Notes under the pieces: model-generated
Told to the model about the DNA's origin: nothing
The model's input: only the letters and a program-made list of their open reading frames with translations
Databases searched by the model: none
Part shown: piece by piece, positions 1 through 6,281 of the stretch
How positions within the stretch are numbered: the stretch's first letter is position 1
Layout: each line of letters starts with the position of its first letter
Assembly (NCBI GenBank): GCA_900546285.1
Contig: URCJ01000066.1
Location: forward strand, 1 to 6,331
Direction: 5' to 3'
DNA: 6,331 bases
From: an uncultured Solobacterium sp.
GTDB taxonomy: Bacteria > Bacillota_I > Bacilli_A > Erysipelotrichales > Erysipelotrichaceae
Translations under genes and position numbers: made by a program

Positions 1-24
1 GAAGGCGACAGAAAGGCGCCTTAA
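1..24 (+). CDS. possible C-terminal tail of an upstream gene (partial)
   Basis: Reading from base 1 gives seven codons (EGDRKAP) and a TAA stop at 22-24. The last A of this stop is the first base of the ezrA ATG (TAATG), a typical translational-coupling junction and the same one-base overlap style seen at the ezrA/desulfurase junction. Too little is visible to name the gene. The other two forward frames are also open here: one to a stop at 50-52, and the other is the ezrA frame itself. The assignment is therefore tentative. Confidence 0.3.
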   Translation, partial: EGDRKAP

Positions 25-1739
25 TGGTAAAAATTATGAGCGAAAACGTTAAGTATGGTATCATTGCCGGTTTGTTGTTGCTGGCTGTAATAATTGTTTT
101 GGTTATTGTGAATAACACAAAAAAGACCAATATTAAGAAGTCTATTGATGATTTAAATGTCCGTTTTAATAGTGTTAAATCAATTCCTTTAGCTTTTAAA
201 TTATCTAAGGCTCAGGCAATGGCTAAGCGAAACGATGAAACTGCTACTGAAGTTAAAGAATATTATGAAAAGTATGAAGAGGCTCAAAGACATATCGATT
301 CTATTGCGGATATGTTAGAGAATATCGAAGATTCTTTCGCTTGTAGAAACTATAAGTCTTGTAAGGAAGCTCTACAAATTATTTCTGAGAATATTGATGA
401 TAGTGAAAAAGAAGTTAGAGATATTGATAAGTTTTTGGAAAAGTTTTCTAAGAAAGAGAATGATCAACGTGAAAGCTCTGCTAGATTAAAGGAAGATTTT
501 AGAGAATTAAAATTATATATTAATAAAAATAAGGTAGCTTTATCGATTGCCAATGAGGGAATCGATAAGAAGATTCAACATATTGAGGATCTTTTCTCAA
601 AGAGTGAAGAGTTCATGTATGTTTCTGACTATATTAGTTCTAAAGAATGTTTAGATCAAATTAGTGAAGATATCGCTTCTATTAGAATTTGCCTTGACTC
701 AATTCCTACTTTGATTACCGATTCTAAGGGTGTCTTGCCTACGATGGTTGATGAGGTTAATAGACAATATGCCTTATTAAGACAACGGGGTGCTTATACC
801 ATTCATTTAGATATTGAAAAGAAATTGGAGAATATCAAGAAGGGCATTAGTGAGAATATTAAGGTTTTATCTGATGGCGAAATCGGTGGCGTTAAGGAAA
901 ATAATGAAACATTAAGGGCTGAGCTTAATGAAATCTTAGAGAATATTAAGGCTGAGGGTGAGGCATATAATGGTGTTAAGACTGTTTCTGATGATATAGC
1001 GAATAAATTGAATGAGCTTAAGTCTTTACATAATTATGTAAGTGTGGCTTATAAGAAGGATTCTAAGCGTTTTGGTATTGAAGATTTGACTGCTTATTTA
1101 AAAGAAAAGGAAAAGTCTATTGATAATTATCAGGCTGATATTATCGAATTAAATCAAGATATCGTGACTAATGATAGTCCAAGTACTCTTCTTTTGGGTA
1201 GAGGTAATAAGATTTTAGAGGCTATTGGTGACGATGCTAAGTCATTAATGGAATATAAGGCTATTTTTGATAAGAATACAACGGTTGAATTAAGGGCAAA
1301 GACGCAACTTATGAAGTTACAGGTTGTTTTAAATGAGGTTGAAGTTAAGGTTCTTGAATATCATTTGCCTACAATTGCTGATTCTTATAATGATGATTTG
1401 GCAAGTGGCAGGGTTAAGATTGCGAAGATTAAGGAACAATTGGCTATGGTTCCAATTGATATTGATGAGTTAAATACTACTTTAGACGATGCGATTGATT
1501 TTATTTATAAGTTCTACAACAACGTAAATAATATCGTGGGAATGGCAATTATGGTTGAGAATGCGATTGTCTTTGGCAATAAGTATCGTTCTACTTATCC
1601 AGAGGTTGAGCGTGATCTTTCTAAGGCGGAGTTTTCTTATTTGAATGGTGAATATACTAAGGCTTTGACTATGGCTATTTCTTGTATGGAAAGGTTGTTC
1701 CCTAATTCTAGTGATAATGATTATTTGGAGAATATTTAG
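24..1739 (+). CDS. ezrA: EzrA, septation ring formation regulator
   Basis: 571 residues, close to the usual EzrA length of about 560-570. One transmembrane helix lies near the N-terminus (about residues 12-29, hydrophobic IIAGLLLLAVIIVLVIV), followed by a basic NNTKKTNIKK stretch and a long, almost wholly helical cytoplasmic region rich in E, K, I, L and N. This fits the spectrin-like repeat arch of EzrA, which binds FtsZ, restrains Z-ring formation away from midcell and takes part in division and cell-wall synthesis. Near the C-terminus FGNKYRS (517-523) followed by TYPEV matches the conserved EzrA QNR patch (QYGNRYRS in Bacillus), with F in place of the leading part. Similar segments at about 105-124, 197-216 and 537-556 look like repeat units. 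The start at 24 is chosen because AAAGG (12-16) lies 7 bases upstream; the ATG at 36 has no such site. First visible complete gene of a four-gene operon. Confidence 0.93.
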   Translation: MVKIMSENVKYGIIAGLLLLAVIIVLVIVNNTKKTNIKKSIDDLNVRFNSVKSIPLAFKLSKAQAMAKRNDETATEVKEYYEKYEEAQRHIDSIADMLENIEDSFACRNYKSCKEALQIISENIDDSEKEVRDIDKFLEKFSKKENDQRESSARLKEDFRELKLYINKNKVALSIANEGIDKKIQHIEDLFSKSEEFMYVSDYISSKECLDQISEDIASIRICLDSIPTLITDSKGVLPTMVDEVNRQYALLRQRGAYTIHLDIEKKLENIKKGISENIKVLSDGEIGGVKENNETLRAELNEILENIKAEGEAYNGVKTVSDDIANKLNELKSLHNYVSVAYKKDSKRFGIEDLTAYLKEKEKSIDNYQADIIELNQDIVTNDSPSTLLLGRGNKILEAIGDDAKSLMEYKAIFDKNTTVELRAKTQLMKLQVVLNEVEVKVLEYHLPTIADSYNDDLASGRVKIAKIKEQLAMVPIDIDELNTTLDDAIDFIYKFYNNVNNIVGMAIMVENAIVFGNKYRSTYPEVERDLSKAEFSYLNGEYTKALTMAISCMERLFPNSSDNDYLENI

Positions 1740-2857
1740 TGAAGAAGATTTATTTTGATAATGTGTCTACTACTTCTTTAAATCCTGAGGTATTAAAGAC
1801 ATACAAGACTTTATTAGATGATTATTATTGTAATAGCGATGCTTTGTATGACGATGGCGTCGCTATTTATAATATGCAAGAAAAGGCTAGAAAGCTTATT
1901 GCGGATAGTTTTAATGTTGGTAAGGATGAAGTAATTTTTACAAGTGGTGCCTCTGAGGCTAATAGTTTAGCTATCAAGGGCCTATGTTTTAATAATACAA
2001 GGAAGCATTTGATTACTAGTATCTATGAGCATTCTAGTGTTTATAATTCTTTTAAGCAATTAGAAGAACACTTTGGTTATGAGGTTACATATTTATATCC
2101 AGATGAAAAGGGCATGATTAGGCCAGATGATGTTAAGAAGGCTTTAAGGCCTGATACCTTGCTTGTGAGTATTATGCTTGTTAATAATGAGATTGGTGCT
2201 GTTAATGATATTAATGCCATCAAAGAAATTGTTAAGAAAAATAGTGGGACATACTTTCATTGTGATATTACTCAGGGTTTGGCTAAGGTTGATATCGATA
2301 TGAGGGATATTGATATGGCCTCTTTTTCTGCTCATAAGATACATGGTTTAAAGGGTTCTGGTGCTTTAATCAAGAAGAAGCATGTAGAATTATTACCTAT
2401 AATATCTGGTGGTCAACAGGAATTTGGTATTAGGGGCGGTACAAGTAATGCACCTACTAATATCGTTTTGGCTAAGACTGTTAGGCTGGCTTTAGAGGGC
2501 ATGGAAGCTTACAATAAGCATATCTTAGAGCTTAATAAGTATTTTATGGAGAGAATTAAGGAAGTTGATGGTGTTACTGTAAATTCTTTCGATACCTGTC
2601 TACCAAGTTTAATTAATATTTCAACTCCTATTAAAAGTGAAGTAGAATTAAATGCGTTGAACGCAAGAGATATTATGGTTTCTTCTAAGTCTACTTGTGG
2701 TTCTCGTAAGAATGAGGGTAATCGTACTTTGAAGGCCTTGGGTGTTGATGAGGATTATGCGTTAAGAATTTCTTTTGGTGAGTCTAATACCAAGGAAGAG
2801 ATCGATTGTTTAATAGATTGTTTAAAGGAGGATATTAAGCGTTATGACTACATTTAA
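1739..2857 (+). CDS. nifZ: cysteine desulfurase, NifZ/IscS type, partner of ThiI
   Basis: 372-residue PLP-dependent class V aminotransferase fold enzyme that takes sulfur from L-cysteine, giving alanine and a protein persulfide. Visible signatures: N-terminal YFDNVSTT; the TSGASEAN phosphate-binding turn (68-75); H98 in EHSS stacking on PLP; VNNE (148-151); HCDITQG with D176 and Q179; the PLP-binding lysine K200 in SAHKIHG; the persulfide cysteine C320 in SKSTCGS; and R343 in ALRISFG for the substrate carboxylate. Translation starts at GTG 1739, whose G is the last base of the ezrA TAG stop. GGAG at 1727-1730 lies 8 bases upstream. In B. subtilis the gene at this position (nifZ, unrelated to nitrogen-fixation NifZ) is the dedicated sulfur donor to ThiI for tRNA 4-thiouridine. 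The same order here supports that role over general Fe-S assembly, but this is inference from context. Confidence 0.93.
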   Translation: MKKIYFDNVSTTSLNPEVLKTYKTLLDDYYCNSDALYDDGVAIYNMQEKARKLIADSFNVGKDEVIFTSGASEANSLAIKGLCFNNTRKHLITSIYEHSSVYNSFKQLEEHFGYEVTYLYPDEKGMIRPDDVKKALRPDTLLVSIMLVNNEIGAVNDINAIKEIVKKNSGTYFHCDITQGLAKVDIDMRDIDMASFSAHKIHGLKGSGALIKKKHVELLPIISGGQQEFGIRGGTSNAPTNIVLAKTVRLALEGMEAYNKHILELNKYFMERIKEVDGVTVNSFDTCLPSLINISTPIKSEVELNALNARDIMVSSKSTCGSRKNEGNRTLKALGVDEDYALRISFGESNTKEEIDCLIDCLKEDIKRYDYI

Positions 2858-4040
2858 TTATGATCATATAGTTGTTAGATATGGTGAATTATCTACTAAA
2901 GGTAAGAATAGAAAAGATTTTACTAAGGCTTTAACTAATAATATTAAGAAAAGGCTTAGGGCTTATCCTGGATTATCTTATCGTACTTTACATGATGGCT
3001 TATATGTTGAACTAAATGGTGAAAATTACGAATTGATTAAGGAAGATCTTAAGCAAGTATTTGGTTATGCTTATTTTTCAGGCGCTATATTAGTTGATCG
3101 TGATATTGAAGAGATTAAAAAGACTGCTCTAGAGCTTACTAAGAAGAAAGATTATAAGACTTTTAAGATGGTTTCAAAAAGAAGTGATAAGTCTTTCCCA
3201 CTTAGAAGTGATGAGATTAATAGGCAGGTTGCTGGTCATGTTTTAAGAAATAGCGATTTGAAGGTTGATGTACATAATCCAGATCTTAAGATTTATGTTG
3301 TTATTAATCAAGATAATGCTGTAATCATGGACGAAAAGATTAGGGGTATTGGTGGTTATCCAACAGGTGTCAACGGTAGAGCTATGCTGATGATGTCTGG
3401 TGGTATCGATTCTCCTGTTGCTGGTTATTTAACAATGAAAAGGGGTTTAAAGATTGAGTGTATTCATTTTGCCTCAGAACCATATACAAGTGCTCAAGCT
3501 AAGGAAAAGGTTTTCGAGTTAGCTAGACAACTTAGTGTTTATCAGGGTGATATCATCATTCATGTTATTCCTTTTACTGAGTTACAATTGGCTATCTATA
3601 AGCATGCTAATGAGTCTTATGCGATTACAATCATGCGTAGAATGATGTATCGTATTGCAGATAGAATCTGTAAGGCACGTAAGATTAACTTAATCACAAA
3701 TGGTGAGAGTGTTGGTCAGGTTGCTTCTCAAACTCCTGAGAGTATTTCGGTTATCGCGAAGGTTTGTGATACACTAATTCTTCGTCCTATGTGTATGATG
3801 GATAAGATTGAGAGTATTGAAATGGCTAAGAAAATTGGCACTTATGAGACTTCAATTCTTCCTTATGAGGATTGTTGTACTATTTTTGATCCTAAGAATC
3901 CGGTTACTAAGCCAAAAGAGAAGGAATGCTTATTCTATGAATCAAAATTTGATTATGAGTCTTTAATTGAAGAGGCAATCAAGAATGAGGAAATAGTTAA
4001 GGTTTCTTATTTAGATAAAAAAGATGATGAGATATTTTAA
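2844..4040 (+). CDS. thiI: ThiI, tRNA uracil 4-sulfurtransferase
   Basis: 398 residues. The order is an N-terminal ferredoxin-like region beginning DHIVVRYGELSTKGKNR, a THUMP RNA-binding domain (about 60-165), then an ATP-pyrophosphatase domain with PP-loop SGGIDSPVA (185-193, including D189) and a conserved LRPMCMMDKIE segment containing K321. It adenylates U8 of tRNA and inserts sulfur to make 4-thiouridine, a near-UV sensor. The protein stops after the PP-loop domain: the C-terminal rhodanese domain of the 482-residue E. coli enzyme is absent, as in Bacillus ThiI. C344/C345 in PYEDCCTIFDPK are the likely catalytic cysteine pair region. A strong AAAGGAGG (2824-2831) lies inside the preceding gene, 12 bases from the ATG, which is rather long, but no alternative in-frame ATG, GTG or TTG is closer. 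The 14-base overlap with the desulfurase gene suggests coupled synthesis of the sulfur donor and acceptor. Confidence 0.95.
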   Translation: MTTFNYDHIVVRYGELSTKGKNRKDFTKALTNNIKKRLRAYPGLSYRTLHDGLYVELNGENYELIKEDLKQVFGYAYFSGAILVDRDIEEIKKTALELTKKKDYKTFKMVSKRSDKSFPLRSDEINRQVAGHVLRNSDLKVDVHNPDLKIYVVINQDNAVIMDEKIRGIGGYPTGVNGRAMLMMSGGIDSPVAGYLTMKRGLKIECIHFASEPYTSAQAKEKVFELARQLSVYQGDIIIHVIPFTELQLAIYKHANESYAITIMRRMMYRIADRICKARKINLITNGESVGQVASQTPESISVIAKVCDTLILRPMCMMDKIESIEMAKKIGTYETSILPYEDCCTIFDPKNPVTKPKEKECLFYESKFDYESLIEEAIKNEEIVKVSYLDKKDDEIF

Positions 4041-4053
4041 GGAGTGTTTTTAG

Positions 4054-5292
4054 ATGAATTTATTTTCAGTTAGAAGAGAAAGATTAGTTAAGGATATTAC
4101 TGGCAATTCTGCTTTAGTATTGTTTTCTGGCAATCCTATTATGAAGTCAGAGGATGAGGCTTATCCTTTTGATGTTAATCGTAATTTCTATTATTTAACA
4201 GGTCTAGAAAAGGAAACTATGGCTTTAGTTGTGACAATGATTGATGGCCGTATTAATGAAGAATTATTTATTTTGCCTTATGATGAGCTAATGGCTAAGT
4301 GGGTAGGCGGTAGAATGCTTAAAGGTGAAGCAAGTGATGTGAGTGGTGTTGCTAATGTTTCTGATTATAGTGAATTAGAGGGCTATTTAGCTAATGTCTT
4401 AAATCGTCAACGTCATAATAGTGATTTTAAGGTTTATTTTGATTTGTGGCATTATGATGCAAGTCAAGAGGAAACTGTTGCGATTAAATTTGCCAATAAG
4501 TTAAGAAGCAATCATCCTTCTTTGATAATCAAAGATATTTACCCATTACTTGCAAAGTCTCGTATGGTTAAGGATGATTATGAATTGACTTGTATTAGAC
4601 AAGCTATCAATATTACAAATGCTGGTGTTAAACAAATGATGACTTCAATTAGACCTGGTATGAATGAGATGACTATGGAAGGTTTATTTAACTTAGTGTT
4701 GGCTCAAAATGTTTGTAATAAGAATTCATTTAAGTCAATTTGTGCTAGCGGTAAGCGTGCTACTGTTCTTCATTACAGTGATAATAATCAAGTGATGGAG
4801 GATGGTGAATTGTTCTTGTGTGACTTGGGTGCGACTTTTAAGAATTATTGTGCTGATATTTCTAGAACTTTCCCAGTTAATGGCAAGTTTAGTGATCGTC
4901 AAAAGGAAATCTATGAACTGGTATTGAATGCTCAAAAGATCGTGGTAGAGAATGCTAAGCCAGGAATTACTTTAAGGGATTTGAATAAGCTTGTTGTTGA
5001 TTACTATACAAGAGAGCTTCCTAAGCATGGTTTGACTAAGGATGTAAGTGAATATTATTTCCATGGTGTTTCACATCATTTAGGTTTGGATACTCATGAT
5101 GTTAATATTGGTAATGCACCTTTGGTGGCAGGTAATGTTATTACTAATGAACCTGGCCTTTATATTGAAGATGAAAACATTGGTATTAGAATTGAAGATG
5201 ATTTATTAATCACAGGAACAGGAGCTACAATTTTGTCTAGTGATGTTCCAAAAGAAATAGCTGATATCGAGAGGATAGCAGCTAGATCTTAG
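4054..5292 (+). CDS. pepP: Xaa-Pro aminopeptidase (M24B family)
   Basis: 412 residues. An N-terminal aminopeptidase-P domain (about 1-140, with NRNFYYLTGLE at 42-52) precedes a creatinase-fold metallopeptidase domain from about 170. All five dinuclear metal ligands of the family are visible by motif: D257 (LCDLGA), D268 (CADISRTFP), H341 (HGVSHHLGLDTHD), E366 (TNEPGLYI) and E381 (GIRIEDD). H240 (LHY), H348 and R379 also match conserved active-site positions of E. coli PepP. It is expected to be a cytoplasmic Mn-dependent enzyme releasing the N-terminal residue from peptides with proline at position two, used in peptide turnover. There is no signal peptide. The RBS AAGGAG (4039-4044) begins within the thiI stop codon and is 9 bases from the ATG. 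This is the last gene of the operon; its functional link to ThiI is not obvious. The stop overlaps the end of the convergent gene by 11 bases. Confidence 0.94.
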   Translation: MNLFSVRRERLVKDITGNSALVLFSGNPIMKSEDEAYPFDVNRNFYYLTGLEKETMALVVTMIDGRINEELFILPYDELMAKWVGGRMLKGEASDVSGVANVSDYSELEGYLANVLNRQRHNSDFKVYFDLWHYDASQEETVAIKFANKLRSNHPSLIIKDIYPLLAKSRMVKDDYELTCIRQAINITNAGVKQMMTSIRPGMNEMTMEGLFNLVLAQNVCNKNSFKSICASGKRATVLHYSDNNQVMEDGELFLCDLGATFKNYCADISRTFPVNGKFSDRQKEIYELVLNAQKIVVENAKPGITLRDLNKLVVDYYTRELPKHGLTKDVSEYYFHGVSHHLGLDTHDVNIGNAPLVAGNVITNEPGLYIEDENIGIRIEDDLLITGTGATILSSDVPKEIADIERIAARS

Positions 5293-6103
5293 TTAACTTA
5301 TAGATTACGATTTCAGCATCCGCGAACATACGGATGCTGTTTTCTATCATACCAATACCGCTTGTAATATCAAGCCTTGTATCGTTTACCGTATATTTCT
5401 TATGATAATAGTTTTCGGCACCCTTTGGACGATAGAATAAATTGAATAATGGAATATATACTTGGCCATTTAATGAATGTCCTGCCAACATATAATCTGT
5501 TTTTGTGAAGTCTACTTTATCTAGATTGTCTGGATAATGACTTATCGCAAAAGTGAAATTACTAGGGTTAACACCATCATATGCACTTGTAACATCAGCG
5601 TTAGTATTTAAACCAACTAGATTGATATAAGAGCCATTTACATAAATCTTTTCGTTTCGATTGTCTAAGATTCTAAAGTCAGTGTCTGTTAGAATACTTT
5701 TTACTTGTTCGATATATTCATTGTCCTTATCACCAAGTATTGCGTATTTACCATATTTAGCTTCAAGTGATCTTAGAAAGTCGCTTAATTTAGATTGGTC
5801 ATTGCCGTTTAGGGCACTGTCAAATAAGTCACCTCCAAAGATTATGATGTCAGGATCAAATTTGTTGATTTTTTCCTCGATTGTTTCTAGGTGTTTTTCT
5901 TTGATGAAAGTGCCATAGTGAATATCGGAGAAATATGCGATTATTAAACCGTTAGTATTATCATCAATCTTAGATGATTTGATGGTTTCTTTTCTAACGG
6001 TAAAGTCATAAGGGTTTACATAGGTGATGTTGTAGATAGTTAATCCTACTAAGATTAATATAGATAATATGATTAAAGTAATTCTTTTTGTCTTTTTGTT
6101 CAT
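5282..6103 (-). CDS. membrane-anchored calcineurin-like metallophosphoesterase, variant active site
   Basis: 273 residues. A basic N-terminus (NKKTKR) and a hydrophobic helix at about 8-24 suggest an N-terminal anchor with the catalytic domain outside the cytoplasm; no twin-arginine motif is seen, unlike YkuE of B. subtilis. Metallophosphoesterase motifs appear in order: FSDIHYG (58-64, D60/H62), FGGDLFD (89-95, D92), LGDKDNE (123-129), SHYPD (188-192, H189) and LAGHSLNGQVYIP (206-218, H209). The usual GNHD is GDKD here and the usual GHTHGGQ is GHSLNGQ, so the catalytic His (K126) and one metal-ligand His (L211) are replaced. It may have altered metal use or activity, or be a lineage-specific variant; the substrate is unknown. 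The ATG at 6103 is the only sensible start: no other ATG, GTG or TTG lies before the membrane helix ends. There is no Shine-Dalgarno sequence. Convergent with pepP. Confidence 0.85.
   Translation of the reverse strand: MNKKTKRITLIILSILILVGLTIYNITYVNPYDFTVRKETIKSSKIDDNTNGLIIAYFSDIHYGTFIKEKHLETIEEKINKFDPDIIIFGGDLFDSALNGNDQSKLSDFLRSLEAKYGKYAILGDKDNEYIEQVKSILTDTDFRILDNRNEKIYVNGSYINLVGLNTNADVTSAYDGVNPSNFTFAISHYPDNLDKVDFTKTDYMLAGHSLNGQVYIPLFNLFYRPKGAENYYHKKYTVNDTRLDITSGIGMIENSIRMFADAEIVIYKLTKI
5314..5343 (+). terminator. intrinsic terminator of the ezrA-nifZ-thiI-pepP operon
   Basis: A perfect 9-bp inverted repeat, CAGCATCCG (5314-5322) and CGGATGCTG (5331-5339) with an 8-base loop, is followed at once by TTTT (5340-5343), 21 bases after the pepP stop. 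On the other strand no T-run follows, so it points to the plus strand. It lies wholly inside the 3' coding end of the opposing metallophosphoesterase gene, where it encodes about NSIRMFADA. Confidence 0.72.
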
Positions 6104-6109
6104 AAAAGA

Positions 6110-6118
6110 ATTATAACA
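6110..6118 (-). promoter_or_regulatory. extended -10 promoter of the metallophosphoesterase gene
   Basis: On the minus strand TGTTATAAT (6118 to 6110) is a perfect extended -10 element (TGn plus TATAAT). No good TTGACA-like -35 lies 16-18 bp upstream; TTAAAT at 6139-6134 (18 bp) is the nearest weak candidate, and extended -10 promoters often lack one. Only TCTTTT separates the -10 from the ATG at 6103, so the usual start about seven bases after the -10 falls on the A of the start codon. Confidence 0.6.
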
Positions 6119-6128
6119 ATTTACATTT

Positions 6129-6178
6129 CACATAATTTAACAATTTTTAAACAAATTAATTAGATAGTCTTTGTTTAG
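6129..6178. repeat. 50-bp promoter-like direct repeat, copy A
   Basis: Bases 6129-6178 align without gaps to 6282-6331 with 39 identical positions of 50 counted by eye. The first 14 bases (CACATAATTTAACA) are identical and the last 16 (GATAGTCTTTGTTTAG here) differ at two positions. Similarity stops sharply to the left of 6129. The two copies are 153 bp apart. Confidence 0.8.
6137..6170 (+). promoter_or_regulatory. candidate PhoB/OmpR-family-activated promoter, copy A
   Basis: TTAACA (6137-6142) and TAAACA (6148-6153) are 11 bp apart start to start, with a weaker TTTCAC another 11 bp upstream (6126-6131). A -10-like TAGTCT (6165-6170) follows after 11 bp. There is no TTGACA-like -35. Direct repeats TT(A/T/C)A(C/T)A at 11-bp pitch that replace the -35 are the known layout of Bacillus PhoP and E. 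coli PhoB sites. TAGTAT (6176-6181) is an alternative -10. Read on the minus strand, the hexamers resemble WalR sites (TGTWAH-N5-TGTWAH) and could instead serve the metallophosphoesterase gene. The regulator identity is inference. Confidence 0.42.
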
Positions 6179-6267
6179 TATATAGGTGTAGGAAGTAAAA
6201 GACCTACAAATCATAATTATCCCCTAATTTTTAAAAGAAAAGATGAAGTCCTTAAGTGGACTTTTTC
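6177..6267 (+). ncRNA. candidate small regulatory RNA (about 80-90 nt)
   Basis: The 5' end is estimated as about 7 bases after TAGTCT (6165-6170), or near 6188 if TAGTAT (6176-6181) is the -10. Three hairpins follow. The first is TGTAGG (6187-6192) with CCTACA (6203-6208) and a 10-base purine-rich loop. The second is AATTA (6215-6219) with TAATT (6225-6229) and loop TCCCC. The third is the terminator at 6245-6267. An A-rich single-stranded stretch (about 6230-6242) separates the last two. No ribosome-bound ORF is evident. A C-rich motif in a loop is typical of Gram-positive sRNAs that pair with Shine-Dalgarno regions. I recognise no known RNA family. An attenuated leader of a downstream gene is the main alternative. 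Confidence 0.45.
6245..6267 (+). terminator. intrinsic terminator in the intergenic region
   Basis: AAGTCC (6246-6251) pairs with GGACTT (6258-6263) around TTAAGT; a G-T closing pair (6245/6264) may extend it. The downstream arm runs into TTTTT and then CTT. The upstream arm is preceded by an A-rich AAAGAAAAG, so it could act weakly in both directions. No plus-strand gene precedes it after the operon terminator at 5343, so the transcript it ends must begin within the intergenic region. Confidence 0.65.
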
Positions 6268-6281
6268 TTATAGAATGCAAA

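Noticed and set aside
36..1739. Alternative ezrA start at ATG 36
   Set aside because: It would remove only four residues before the membrane helix and has no RBS, while AAAGG is well placed for the ATG at 24.
2144..2344. 66-codon minus-strand ORF inside the desulfurase gene
   Set aside because: It lies fully antisense to the well-conserved catalytic core, with no recognisable motif; a shadow frame of an AT-rich gene.
4735..4935. 66-codon minus-strand ORF inside pepP
   Set aside because: Antisense to the conserved metal-binding core, low-complexity Ser/Thr/Ile composition and no RBS; a shadow frame.
5661..5918. 85-codon plus-strand ORF opposite the phosphoesterase gene
   Set aside because: Ser/Leu-rich translation typical of an antisense shadow; the minus strand carries the DxH, GGD and GHS motifs in order.
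24..6103. Use of a Mycoplasma-type code with TGA as Trp
   Set aside because: All five frames are full length under the standard code and both Trp codons seen (in pepP) are TGG; no in-frame TGA interrupts a conserved region.
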